Positions 43,101 to 51,400 of a DNA stretch of 64,000 nt are shown piece by piece. Position numbers and translations under genes: made by a program. The stretch's first letter is position 1; every line of letters starts with the position of its first letter. Under the pieces are notes generated by a model, which had not been told where the DNA came from, did not search any database, and was given only the letters and a program-made list of their open reading frames with translations. Source of the DNA: Rathayibacter sp. VKM Ac-2856 (GTDB taxonomy: Bacteria; Actinomycetota; Actinomycetes; Actinomycetales; Microbacteriaceae); assembly GCF_013205055.1 (NCBI RefSeq), contig NZ_JABMLF010000003.1, forward strand, positions 434,001 to 498,000. Reading direction: 5' to 3'.

Positions 43101-43763
43101 ATGACGCGCACCACCGCGACCCGAGCCGGAGCCGTCCTCGCGGGCGCCCTGCTGCTCGCCCTGGCCGGCTGCACCGCCGCCGCCGAGCCCGAGCCCACCG
43201 CCGAGGCGCTGCCGCAGCACACCGACGCCGAGCTCGCGACGATCTTCGACGACATCCAGTTCGTCCCCGCGGAGTTCACCAGCACCGAGGAGATGCTCGG
43301 CTCGGTCTACCCGGGGCTGACCGCGACGGACGCCACCTGCCTCGCGCCGTTCGGCGTCGGCTGGGACTCGGACGAGACGCTCGCCGACGCGGGCCTCGCC
43401 TACGGCACCAGCGCCGACCGCTCGATGACCTCCGTCGTCACGAGCACCGGCGACGCGGACACCGCCTCCGCGCTCGTCGCCTCCGCCGAGGACGCGCTCG
43501 AGCGCTGCGCCGACGGCTCGGAGCTGTTCGCCCTGCAGGGCACCCCCGTGCAGACGACCGTCGAGCAGACCGAGCCCGACGTCACCGGCACCGACGAGGC
43601 CGTCGGCTGGACCGTCACCGGCGACGTCGGCGGCGCCCCGTTCACCCTCGTCGGCATCACGACGCGCGTCGGCGGCGACGTCGTCGCCCTCGTCGGCTGG
43701 GACCCGGCGACGAACACCTCCTACGTCCCGCAGGCGACGCAGCTCTTCGTCGACGCCCTGTAG
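43101..43763 (+). CDS. Lipoprotein of unknown function
   Basis: 220 aa from an ATG after GAGGGGGAACC. Lipobox LLALAGC at about residue 25 makes it a membrane-attached lipoprotein. The mature part is Asp/Thr/Ala-rich with a pair of Cys (TCLAPFGVGW and LERCADGSEL) and a beta-rich end (GDVVALVGWDP). I do not recognise the family. It is separated from the GH35 gene by about 80 bp and probably has its own promoter. REP-like cluster 5 starts ten bases after the stop. Confidence 0.7.
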   Translation: MTRTTATRAGAVLAGALLLALAGCTAAAEPEPTAEALPQHTDAELATIFDDIQFVPAEFTSTEEMLGSVYPGLTATDATCLAPFGVGWDSDETLADAGLAYGTSADRSMTSVVTSTGDADTASALVASAEDALERCADGSELFALQGTPVQTTVEQTEPDVTGTDEAVGWTVTGDVGGAPFTLVGITTRVGGDVVALVGWDPATNTSYVPQATQLFVDAL

Positions 43764-43772
43764 CGGCGCCCT

Positions 43773-44010
43773 CTGCAGGTCGAGTAGCGCGCAGCCACAT
43801 CATGCCGGTCGAGCAGCGCGCAGCCGCACCTTGCTGGTCGAGCAGCGCGCAGCCGCACCATGCTGGTCGAGTAGCGGGCAGCGCGTATCGAGACCCACGC
43901 CTGCAAGCGTCGGATCTCGATACGCGCGCTCCGCGCGCTACTCGATCAGCATGAAGCAGGCACGCCGCCGAACCATGCTGGTCGAGTAGCCCCGGAGGGG
44001 CGTATCGAGG
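43773..44010. repeat. REP-like palindrome cluster 5
   Basis: Three to four tandem half units of about 29-30 bp (TGCTGGTCGAGCAGCGCGCAG; 43773 to about 43860) run into an inverted unit ending near 43893. A 17-bp linker (CACGCCTGCAAGCGTCG) leads to a forward unit at 43912-43953, then another inverted unit at 43974-44010. The half-unit tandem looks like stuttering of one palindrome arm. The rest of 44011-44128 shows no feature. Confidence 0.88.
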
Positions 44011-44128
44011 CCCCCCACCGCCGCACATCCGGGAGCACGTCTCCTCCCCAGCCCCCGCCCCGACGGCGTTCTCCCCGGACCGCCCGCGATCCCGCCCCGC
44101 TGTCGGTGGTCCCTGCTTGAATACGCGT

Positions 44129-45430
44129 ATGACAGAGGACGAGACGGCGGCGGCACTCGCGGAGGTGCGCGACTGCTTCGAGGGCGCGGCAGCCGCCGAG
44201 CGCGCCGTCTCGCCGATGCGCCTCCGAGTCGCGGAGGGGCTGCATCGCGGCTACCGGATCGCACTCACGGTTCCGGAGGCGTTCGCCCGCGGCACCTCGC
44301 GGAGCGAGACCCGGGACCTCGTCGAGCGCTCCCTCCGCGCCGAGCTCGCGACCTCCATCCGCGTGTCCGAGCAGGAGGTCTCCCGCCGGCTCGAGACCGC
44401 GCAGATGCTCCTGGAGCACCTCCCCCTCACCCGCGCACTGCTCCGCGACGCGCGGATCCTCTGGGAGGTCGGCGAGGCGATCTGCAGAACGGCGAGCAGC
44501 CTTCCTGAAGCCTCCCGCGCGGCGCTCGACCAGCGTGCCGCCGAGGCGGCGCCCTCGATGAGCACCACCCAGCTGCGCCGAGCCCTGCGCCGCTGGCGGG
44601 AGGAGCTGCACGAGCAGCCTCTCGCCGAGCGGCACGCCCGCGCCCGCGAGGACCGCGCCGTCTGGGTGACGCCCGACGTGGACGGGATGGCGACGCTGTG
44701 CCTGCACGCCGCGGCTCCCGTCGTCTCCGGCGCGTACGACCGGCTGCGCCGCATCGCCCGCAGCCTCCGCGACGACGGCGATCCGCGCACCCTGCGGCAG
44801 CTGAGCGCCGACGCGGCGGTCGACCTGCTCTGCGACGGCGACATCGCCGGGACCACTCCCGACCCCGAGGACCGGCCCGATCCGACGTTCGTGCCCGGCA
44901 TCCGCGCCGAGGTCCGGCTCACCCTCGCCGCGTCCACGGCCGCCGGGCTCGACGACGCGCCCGCGGACCTCGACGGCTACGGACCCGTCCCCGCGCCCCT
45001 CGCCCGCGAGCTGATCCGCACTGCGGCCTCCTTCACCCGCGTCCTCACGGACCCGGACACCGGTGCCGTGGTCTGCGTCGGCCGCACCCGGCGCGTCCCC
45101 CCGGCTCGGATGCGCCTGCACCTGCAGCTGCGCGATCAGACCTGCCGCTTCGCCGGCTGCGTGCGGCCCGCCGCGACCAGCGAGGCCGACCACACGCTCG
45201 AGTGGCGCAACGGCGGCGAGACCTCGCTCGAGAACCTCGTGTCGCTGTGCACCGGCCACCACCACCTCCGGCACGGCGACCGCTGGACCTACGTCACGGA
45301 GGGCGACGGGACGATCGTGTGGACGACCCCGACCGGCCGGCGCGTCGGCAGCCGACCGCCGCCGCTGCCGGGCCGACCGCCCGACCCGCTGCCGCGGCCC
45401 CGCTTCGTCGACGTGCCCGCACCGTTCTGA
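44129..45430 (+). CDS. DUF222 and HNH endonuclease domain protein
   Basis: 433 aa. The N-terminal DUF222 region (helical, RLETAQMLLEHLPLTRALLRDARI) is followed by an HNH module: CRFAGCVRPAATSEADHTLEW, then NGGETSLENLVSLCTGHHHLRH with the His/Asn/His set and a Cys pair. This architecture is a multi-copy family in actinobacteria (13E12-type), often lineage-specific. It is presumed to be a DNA endonuclease but its role is unknown. The last 40 residues are Pro/Arg-rich. Converges with the DUF2332 gene. Confidence 0.88.
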   Translation: MTEDETAAALAEVRDCFEGAAAAERAVSPMRLRVAEGLHRGYRIALTVPEAFARGTSRSETRDLVERSLRAELATSIRVSEQEVSRRLETAQMLLEHLPLTRALLRDARILWEVGEAICRTASSLPEASRAALDQRAAEAAPSMSTTQLRRALRRWREELHEQPLAERHARAREDRAVWVTPDVDGMATLCLHAAAPVVSGAYDRLRRIARSLRDDGDPRTLRQLSADAAVDLLCDGDIAGTTPDPEDRPDPTFVPGIRAEVRLTLAASTAAGLDDAPADLDGYGPVPAPLARELIRTAASFTRVLTDPDTGAVVCVGRTRRVPPARMRLHLQLRDQTCRFAGCVRPAATSEADHTLEWRNGGETSLENLVSLCTGHHHLRHGDRWTYVTEGDGTIVWTTPTGRRVGSRPPPLPGRPPDPLPRPRFVDVPAPF

Positions 45431-45442
45431 CGACGGTGGATC

Positions 45443-46408
45443 TCAGGAGAGCCAGGAGAGGCGGCCGCCGTGCGGCGCTGCGGACGCGAGCGGCACGCCG
45501 TCGGCCGCGAGCAGGAAGGGCGTGCGCTCCGGAGCCGTCAGCGCGGCGGCCCGTGCGCGCAGGTCGGGCAGCAGTGCCTCCGCCTCGAGGGTCACCAGGC
45601 TCGCGCCCGCCGCGTCGACCGCGGCCAGCACGCGCTCGCGGGCGGCCCACGGCAGGTACACCAGCGTCCCGAGCGACACCACGACCGTCCGCAGTCCGCG
45701 CGGCACCGCGGCGAGCACGCCCGGCAGCGCCTCGGCCGCGTCGCCCGCGACGATCTCGGGCCGGTCCTCCCGCAGCGTCGCGACGGCGGCCCTGAGCCGC
45801 GCGGTGCGCTCCGGCCGGTCCGGCGGCAGCAGCGCCTCCAGCCAGGCGCGGTCCTCGGCCGAGCGCACGTCGAGCGGCCGCAGGTCCAGCCCGCGGCGCC
45901 AGGCGACGACCGGGAGCCTCGACGGCGCCGCTCCCCCGGTCACCGCGCACTCCAGCACCGGCTCACCGCGCCCCAGCCGCGACGTCCCCTCCGCCCCCGC
46001 GAAGGCGTACGAGTACCGCTCCGGCGCCAGGCACAGCCCCGCCGACGCGCCGATCTCGACCAGCGCGACCGGCTCTCCGGGCTCGGTGATCCGCTCCAGC
46101 GCCGCGACCAGCGGGGCGCAGCGCAGCGCCTCGTTCGTCTGGGTGAGCCGATCCGCCGCGACGGGCGCGACCCGCGGCCACTCCCGACGCAGCCACTCCG
46201 CGAAGCCCCGGCCGTCGAACGGCGGCGCCCCGAGCAGCCGCGCCACCGAGAACAGCAGCGACGGCTGCCGGTGCGCGGGCGGCAGCTCGTCGATCAGGGC
46301 GAGCAGCGCGTCGTCGGCGGCGACGGCGAGCGCCCACTCGACCTGCAGCTCGGAGGTCTGCGCCAGCTCGACGGTGGCGCGGCGGTAGCGGTCGGCGGTC
46401 GGCTCCAT
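45443..46408 (-). CDS. DUF2332 family protein
   Basis: 321 aa. The conserved pattern AHRQPSLLFSVARLLG, ALVEIGASAGLCLAPERYSY and late VVVSLGTLVYLPW matches DUF2332, a soluble family of unknown function with a Rossmann-like EIGASAG loop reminiscent of methyltransferases. A methyltransferase-like activity is inference only. It stands convergent to the DUF222-HNH gene (12 bp) and divergent to the radical SAM gene (71 bp). Confidence 0.82.
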   Translation of the reverse strand: MEPTADRYRRATVELAQTSELQVEWALAVAADDALLALIDELPPAHRQPSLLFSVARLLGAPPFDGRGFAEWLRREWPRVAPVAADRLTQTNEALRCAPLVAALERITEPGEPVALVEIGASAGLCLAPERYSYAFAGAEGTSRLGRGEPVLECAVTGGAAPSRLPVVAWRRGLDLRPLDVRSAEDRAWLEALLPPDRPERTARLRAAVATLREDRPEIVAGDAAEALPGVLAAVPRGLRTVVVSLGTLVYLPWAARERVLAAVDAAGASLVTLEAEALLPDLRARAAALTAPERTPFLLAADGVPLASAAPHGGRLSWLS

Positions 46409-46479
46409 GCCTCCATCCTGCGCGATTCCCGGTCCCGCGCTGCCCGCGCACTGTCGGTGGTCGCCGGTAGAACGGACGC

Positions 46480-47553
46480 ATGTCCGGCACCCGTCAGCGC
46501 ACCCTCCTCGACGTCCGCCGCATCTACGCCGAGCCGGCCGCGCTCGAGCTGCCGCGCGGGCGCGAGATCGTCGAGCGCTGGCCGGCGGCCGAGATCGTTC
46601 CGGTCGACTCGCACTGGAACATCCCCGAGGTGCACGGCGACGAGGCGAACGTCGCGCGCTGGGTGCGGATCAAGACGGAGGCGCTCGTCGTCGGCGTCAA
46701 GAAGTCGCTGGTCACGCGGCCCAACGGGCGCTCGGCCGACTTCATCGCGCCCTCCTCCGCGAACGGCTGCGCGATGGCCTGCGTCTACTGCTATGTGCCG
46801 CGGCGGAAGGGCTACAGCAACCCGATCACCGTCTTCGCGAACATCGAGCAGATCCAGCGCCACCTGGCCCGCCACATCGCGAAGCAGGGCGTGAAGACCG
46901 AGGCGAACCAGTGCGACCCCGAGGCGTGGGTCTACGACATCGGCGAGAACAGCGACTGCTCCGTCGACGCGATGCTGAGCGACAACGTCCGCGATCTCTG
47001 CGACCTCTTCCGGATGTCGCCGACCGCCAAGGCCTCCTTCGCCACGAAGTACGTCAACCGCGAGCTGCTCGAGTGGGACCCGCTCGGCCGCACGCGCATC
47101 CGCTTCTCGCTGATGCCCGCCGAGACGGCGAAGGTCACCGACGTCCGCACCTCGCCGATGGCCGAGCGGATCGCCGCGATCAACGACTTCGTCGACGCCG
47201 GCTACGAGGTGCACGTCAACTTCTCGCCCGTGATCCTCACCGAGACCTGGCAGCGGGACTGGACCGAGCTCTTCGAGCAGCTCGACGCGGCCCTGCACCC
47301 GCGGGCGAAGGCGCAGCTGGCCGCCGAGGTGATCCTGCTCACCCACAACGCGGGCCTGCACGAGGTCAATCTCGGCTGGCACCCGAAGGCGGAGGACCTG
47401 CTCTGGGCCCCGCGGATGCAGGAGTCGAAGGTCTCCGAGAACGGCGCCGTCAACATCCGCTACCGCCGCGATCTCAAGCGCGCCGCCCTCGACCGCTTCC
47501 TCGCGCTGCTCGCCGAGCGGCTGCCCTACTGCCGCGTCCGCTACGCGTTCTGA
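46480..47553 (+). CDS. Spore-photoproduct-lyase-like radical SAM protein
   Basis: 357 aa. The [4Fe-4S]/SAM motif reads C97-x3-C101-x2-C104 (GCAMACVYCYVPRRKGY), the spacing of the SplB family, followed by NQCDPEAWVYDIGENSD and VHVNFSPVILTETW. Full length for the family. In endospore formers SplB repairs thymine spore photoproduct; members in non-sporulating actinobacteria are known but their substrate is not. Possible role in DNA photolesion repair or another radical reaction. Own promoter likely in the 71-bp divergent gap. Confidence 0.85.
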   Translation: MSGTRQRTLLDVRRIYAEPAALELPRGREIVERWPAAEIVPVDSHWNIPEVHGDEANVARWVRIKTEALVVGVKKSLVTRPNGRSADFIAPSSANGCAMACVYCYVPRRKGYSNPITVFANIEQIQRHLARHIAKQGVKTEANQCDPEAWVYDIGENSDCSVDAMLSDNVRDLCDLFRMSPTAKASFATKYVNRELLEWDPLGRTRIRFSLMPAETAKVTDVRTSPMAERIAAINDFVDAGYEVHVNFSPVILTETWQRDWTELFEQLDAALHPRAKAQLAAEVILLTHNAGLHEVNLGWHPKAEDLLWAPRMQESKVSENGAVNIRYRRDLKRAALDRFLALLAERLPYCRVRYAF

Positions 47554-47836
47554 TCCCGCCGCTGAACGCCCGGCATCGGATTCCTGGGAGTCCGCCCGCG
47601 GCGCCCGCGCGCTGCTTCGCAAAGCGGATAGCGCCCCCCGTTCCAGAGTGCGTCCGCGTAGCGTCGGAGAACGGTCGTTCCTGCGACCGTCAGCACGTCT
47701 CCCCGCCGCCCGGCACGCGGCCAGGCACTGGGTCGGCTCCCCTCCGATCCGCACGACGTCCCCGGCTCGGCCGGTTCCCCTCACGTCCCCGTCGCGGTCG
47801 ACACCGCGGCACCCACACAGAACGGCGGCTCCGCAC

Positions 47837-48172
47837 ATGGGCGCTCTCCTCTACGGCACTCCTGCCACCTCCCACGAGATCGACGACCGCGCCCTGGCGC
47901 ACCTGCAGATCGTGATGATCAACAAGTTCCGCCGCAACGAGGCCTTCGCCTTCCAGCTCGACGCGTCGAGCGCGCACGGCACCGGCCGCCAGACGATCTG
48001 GCTGCACCCGACCATCCCGCTGCAGTTCTCCTTCCACGGCAGCCGCGTCCCCTCGATCAACGCCGCCTGGGTGCGCGCGCTGATGGAGGAGGCCAACAGC
48101 GGCCGCGGCCTGCGCATCGTCCCCGAGCCGGCGCAGCAGCCGGAATCGGCCCTCGCCACCGCCGCAGCCTGA
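47837..48172 (+). CDS. DUF7882-type small protein
   Basis: 111 aa. EIDDRALAHLQIVMINKFRRNEAF and IWLHPTIPLQFSFHG recall the small Microbacteriaceae proteins placed in DUF7882 and sometimes mis-annotated as ATP-dependent DNA ligase. No ligase motif (KxDG) exists here. Soluble, no signal peptide. Upstream at 47671-47690 is a small dyad (ACGGTCG/CGACCGT) that could be a regulatory site. The 283-bp leader otherwise shows nothing. Function unknown. Confidence 0.72.
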   Translation: MGALLYGTPATSHEIDDRALAHLQIVMINKFRRNEAFAFQLDASSAHGTGRQTIWLHPTIPLQFSFHGSRVPSINAAWVRALMEEANSGRGLRIVPEPAQQPESALATAAA

Positions 48173-48218
48173 TCCGCGGCACGGGACCGGGACGACGGAG
48201 CAGGGACGGAGGAGCGCC

Positions 48219-48563
48219 ATGACGCAGAGCAGCGATCGCTGGGCTCCGGACTTCCTGCAGCTGTCCGGGCCGGTCCCCGAGGGCACGAGCTTCGAGTGCT
48301 CGACGACCCTCCGCGGCGTCACGGGCTCGCTCTGCGTCACGGAGGGGGTGCTCGTCCTGGCCGGCTCGCGCCCCACCGTGCAGCTGCGGGCGCTCGACAT
48401 CCGCTCCTGGTGGGACACCCCGACAGACGGCACGTTCTCGCTCGCGGTCGAATCCGGAGCGCGGCACTCGATCGTGCTGCTGTCGCAGTTCCGCAGCGCC
48501 ACCGTGCACGCGATGACGCAGGCCTTCGGGCCGCGCCGGCGCCGCAGCGCCGTATCCGCCTAG
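48219..48563 (+). CDS. Hypothetical protein
   Basis: 114 aa, ATG with GGAGG seven bases upstream. A beta-strand-rich sequence (LCVTEGVLVLAGSRPTVQLRALDIRSWW) ends in a basic tail (GPRRRRS). There is no signal peptide or membrane helix. It lies 46 bp after the DUF7882-type gene on the same strand and may be co-transcribed. Not recognised; the strand pattern resembles a small PH-like barrel, which is only a guess. Confidence 0.62.
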   Translation: MTQSSDRWAPDFLQLSGPVPEGTSFECSTTLRGVTGSLCVTEGVLVLAGSRPTVQLRALDIRSWWDTPTDGTFSLAVESGARHSIVLLSQFRSATVHAMTQAFGPRRRRSAVSA

Positions 48564-48620
48564 CGAACTCGACCTCCGCCCGTCTCGCGCTCGATGCGCG
48601 CGCATGCGACGCTGGGCTCG

Positions 48621-49574
48621 ATGGACGATCCGAACGACGAGGTCATCCGCTCCGACATCGGCGGGCGGGACTTCGAGCAGGCGCGTGCGCTCCTGGAATC
48701 GGTGTACAACGGCCACCGGTTCTCGGTCGAGCCGGGCGAGGACTTCTCCTACCGCTACACCTCCGTCGGCGACGGCGACGTCACCCTCCGCGGCAGCCAG
48801 TTCGCCGGCTCGATCGAGGGCCGCATCCAGACCGACGGCGAGTACGTCGTCTCCTGGCTGACGGCCGGCGAGGGCGTCACCGACCTCGAGGGCGCGCCGA
48901 TGCAGCAGCTCTACGGCCGGCCCGCGATCTTCGTCACCGGACGGCCGAACGCCTTCGCGTTCCACGACTACCGGCAGAACCTCATCCACTTCGACGGTGC
49001 CTACCTCGAGGGCGTCGCGCAGGAGGTCGAGGGCAGCGCGGGCGGACCGCTGCTGTTCGACACCACGGCGCGACCCGAGGGCGAGGTGCTGCGGCGCTGG
49101 TCGGCCACGGTCGCCGCGGTCGCCCGCGTGATCTACGACGCGGACAGCTCTCCGCTGCTGCGCCACGAGGCCGACCGCGCCGTCGCGGTGGCGCTGCTCG
49201 AGACCTTCCCGCACGAGTCGCTGGCCGCGCCGAGCGACCTCGCCGTGCCCCGCAGCGGCCGCCTGCGCACCGCGATCGAGTTCATGTACGCGCACGCGCA
49301 CGAGCCGATCCGCACCGAGACGATCGCGGAGGCCTGCGGCGTCGGGCTGCGGACGCTCCAGGCCGAGTTCCGCCGCGAGTTCGGCTTCACGGCCGTCGAC
49401 TACCTCCGCCGGATCCGGCTCGACGCGGTCCGCAAGGAGCTGCGCGCGAGGGCGCCGGGCGAGGCGAGCGTCACCGAGGTGGCGCGCCGCTGGGGCTTCG
49501 CGCACCTGGGCCGCTTCTCGGCCTCCTACGCGCACCGCTTCGGCGAGCTCCCGAGCACGACGCTCGACACCTGA
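48621..49574 (+). CDS. AraC-family transcriptional regulator
   Basis: 317 aa from ATG 48621; a second in-frame ATG 27 bp earlier is possible. The C-terminal double helix-turn-helix is clear: IRTETIAEACGVGLRTLQAEFRREFGFTAVDYLRRIRLD, then TEVARRWGFAHLGRFSASYAHRFGELPS. The N-terminal 200 residues are an AraC_binding_2-like sensor domain (FSYRYTSVGDGDVTLRGSQF). Target genes are unknown; the flanking small genes on either side are the nearest candidates. It converges with a small minus-strand gene 17 bp away. Confidence 0.88.
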   Translation: MDDPNDEVIRSDIGGRDFEQARALLESVYNGHRFSVEPGEDFSYRYTSVGDGDVTLRGSQFAGSIEGRIQTDGEYVVSWLTAGEGVTDLEGAPMQQLYGRPAIFVTGRPNAFAFHDYRQNLIHFDGAYLEGVAQEVEGSAGGPLLFDTTARPEGEVLRRWSATVAAVARVIYDADSSPLLRHEADRAVAVALLETFPHESLAAPSDLAVPRSGRLRTAIEFMYAHAHEPIRTETIAEACGVGLRTLQAEFRREFGFTAVDYLRRIRLDAVRKELRARAPGEASVTEVARRWGFAHLGRFSASYAHRFGELPSTTLDT

Positions 49575-49591
49575 GCGGGACGACTCGCAGG

Positions 49592-49924
49592 CTAGAAGAA
49601 GTCCCCGCCGTCGTGGTCGTCGCTCGCGCGCGCCTCGGGGGTGGGGCGGGCCGGCAGCAGCCGCCGCGTCTTCTCGCGCATGGACTCGACCGCCTCGTCG
49701 TCGTCGAGGTCGATGCCGCGATCGAGCGCCGGGCTGGTGAAGAGCTGGCTGGCGGGCCCGATCAGCAGGCGCGTCTCGCCGCGCATCCCCTCGTCGGACA
49801 GCCCGGGCACGACGACGAGGTCGGACTTCCCGACGTTCGCCAGGGCCTGGGCGTACTCGACGACCGCGGTGCACACCTCGTCCCCCAGCAGCACGAACCC
49901 GCTCGCGTAGTACAGCTTCTGCAT
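49592..49924 (-). CDS. Small hypothetical protein, possibly DUF7882-related
   Basis: 110 aa, ATG with GGGAGGA upstream. MQKLYYASGFVLLGDEVCTAVVEYAQAL and TRLLIGPASQLFTSPA follow the same order of elements as the DUF7882-type protein at 47837-48172 (an LxYG/YYA start, a helix, an LLIGP/IWLHP strand), so the two may be distant relatives. The C-terminus is Asp-rich. Soluble. Function unknown. Confidence 0.6.
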   Translation of the reverse strand: MQKLYYASGFVLLGDEVCTAVVEYAQALANVGKSDLVVVPGLSDEGMRGETRLLIGPASQLFTSPALDRGIDLDDDEAVESMREKTRRLLPARPTPEARASDDHDGGDFF

Positions 49925-50016
49925 CGTGGTCCTCCCTCGCGCGCACGCGATCCGTCCGGACCTCCGACGCTAGAACGCGGCGAAGAGCACCCCCAACCCC
50001 TTGACGAGCGCGCCTG

Positions 50017-50658
50017 CTATTCGTCCGCGCCGCCGACCGGGGTGCGGTTGAGCGTGTACGCCTGCTCGCTGCCGGCGACGCCCGCGACGCTCACCGTGAT
50101 CGGGGCCGTGTAGGTGCCCAGCGGCCAGGTCAGCAGCAGGTCGACGGTCTGCTCGGAGGTGCGGCCGTCGACCGGGACCCAGGTGATCGTCTTGCGGTAC
50201 GCGCCGTCGGCGAGGTCGCGGTTGGCGCGCAGCAGGAGGGTCTGCGAGCCGTCGGCGCCGACGCTCGAGGACGCGACCGAGAAGTTCGGGCCGTCGGCGG
50301 CGGAGATGCGCAGCGGAGTGGGGCGCGAGTCGCCCGCCCCGGTGCTCGTGTCCGAGCGCGCCATGCGCGGTGCGACGGTCAGGGTGATCAGCTCGCCGGC
50401 GGAGAGCTGCCCGTCGATCGCGATCGCGAGGGGGCGGTTCACGTTGACCTGCTCCTCGCGGAAGCTCTGCGCCGTGAAGGAGGTGTACTCGACGGAGCGG
50501 ACCGACGGCGCGGGCGGCGGAGTGGTCGACGCGGCGGCGAGCGGCGCGGAGGCGGCGACCGCGACGATCGGGACGCTCCAGGCGGCGGCGGTCGCGACGG
50601 TGCGGCGGGACGGGGCGGCGAAGGACGGGGCGGTGCGGCGGGAGGGGGCGGTGGTCAT
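50017..50658 (-). CDS. Exported hypothetical protein
   Basis: 213 aa. The N-terminus repeats SRRT (APSRRTAPSFAAPSRRTVATAA) before a hydrophobic segment ending ASAPLAAAST. Twin Arg followed by a moderate hydrophobic stretch suggests Tat or Sec export. The mature part is a Thr/Ser/Val-rich beta protein of about 165 aa, perhaps one Ig-like domain, with no anchor. No recognised family. Upstream, 50688-50702 can form a short hairpin (GTGTCC/GGACAC). Confidence 0.62.
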   Translation of the reverse strand: MTTAPSRRTAPSFAAPSRRTVATAAAWSVPIVAVAASAPLAAASTTPPPAPSVRSVEYTSFTAQSFREEQVNVNRPLAIAIDGQLSAGELITLTVAPRMARSDTSTGAGDSRPTPLRISAADGPNFSVASSSVGADGSQTLLLRANRDLADGAYRKTITWVPVDGRTSEQTVDLLLTWPLGTYTAPITVSVAGVAGSEQAYTLNRTPVGGADE

Positions 50659-50782
50659 GTCGTCTCCAGACGTCGGCGGTGGTGTCCTACTCGTGGGGAC
50701 ACCGCGCCACGCTAACCGACAACTGGTGGTCAAACCCGCACGCGAGGAGCCCCTCCGCACGGGTGCCACCCGGACGGGGGAG

Positions 50783-51379
50783 CTAGCCCTGCTCCGCCGC
50801 GCGAGCGACCGCCTCGAGCCGGGCGACGTGCTCCGGCCACCACTCGGCGGGGACCGGCGGCAGGTTGTCGCCGGGAGTGCGCAGGCCGACGCGGCCGTCG
50901 ATCAGCTCGCGGACGAGGTCGGCGTGGCCCGCGTGCCGGTGGGTCTCGACGGTGATGTGCACGAGGATCCGCTGCAGCGTCACGTCGCGGTTCGTCCACC
51001 ACGGCACGTGACCGGGGGCGTCGAGGGAGAGCGCGGCCACCGTGGCGTCGGAGTGCGCCCAGACGCGGCGGTACTGCGCCACGATCTGCTCGCTCGACTC
51101 CTCGGCCGTCGCCCACATGTCGGCGTTCGGCTCGGCGTCCTCCTCCATCCACGGCATCGGCTCGGGGAAGGGGCGGCCGAAGACGGCGCCGAGGTAGCCG
51201 GCCTCCGTGCCCGCGACGTGCTTGACCAGGCCGAGCAGGTTGGTGCCGGTCGGCACCAGCGGCCGGCGCAGGTCGTACTCGCCCAGGCCGTCGAGCTTCT
51301 GCAGGAGGGCCTCACGGCCCTCCTGCAGGTAGCGGAGGAGGATCTGGGTCTGCTCGGCCTCGGCCGTCGGAGCGCTCAT
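50783..51379 (-). CDS. DinB-family (DUF664-like) protein
   Basis: 198 aa four-helix bundle. LLGLVKHVAGTEAGYLG carries the first metal His, and VETHRHAGHADLVRELIDG carries the remaining two, the three-His site of DinB/YfiT-like proteins. Members of this fold act as mycothiol- or bacillithiol-dependent transferases or as metal-dependent hydrolases, but most are uncharacterised. No operon partner; separated from the exported protein downstream by 124 bp. Confidence 0.82.
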   Translation of the reverse strand: MSAPTAEAEQTQILLRYLQEGREALLQKLDGLGEYDLRRPLVPTGTNLLGLVKHVAGTEAGYLGAVFGRPFPEPMPWMEEDAEPNADMWATAEESSEQIVAQYRRVWAHSDATVAALSLDAPGHVPWWTNRDVTLQRILVHITVETHRHAGHADLVRELIDGRVGLRTPGDNLPPVPAEWWPEHVARLEAVARAAEQG

Positions 51380-51400
51380 CGCCCCAGACTGGCCCGAGGG

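Noticed and set aside
47837-48172. Annotation as ATP-dependent DNA ligase, common for this small family
   Set aside because: 111 aa with no KxDG nucleotidyltransferase motif or ligase fold.
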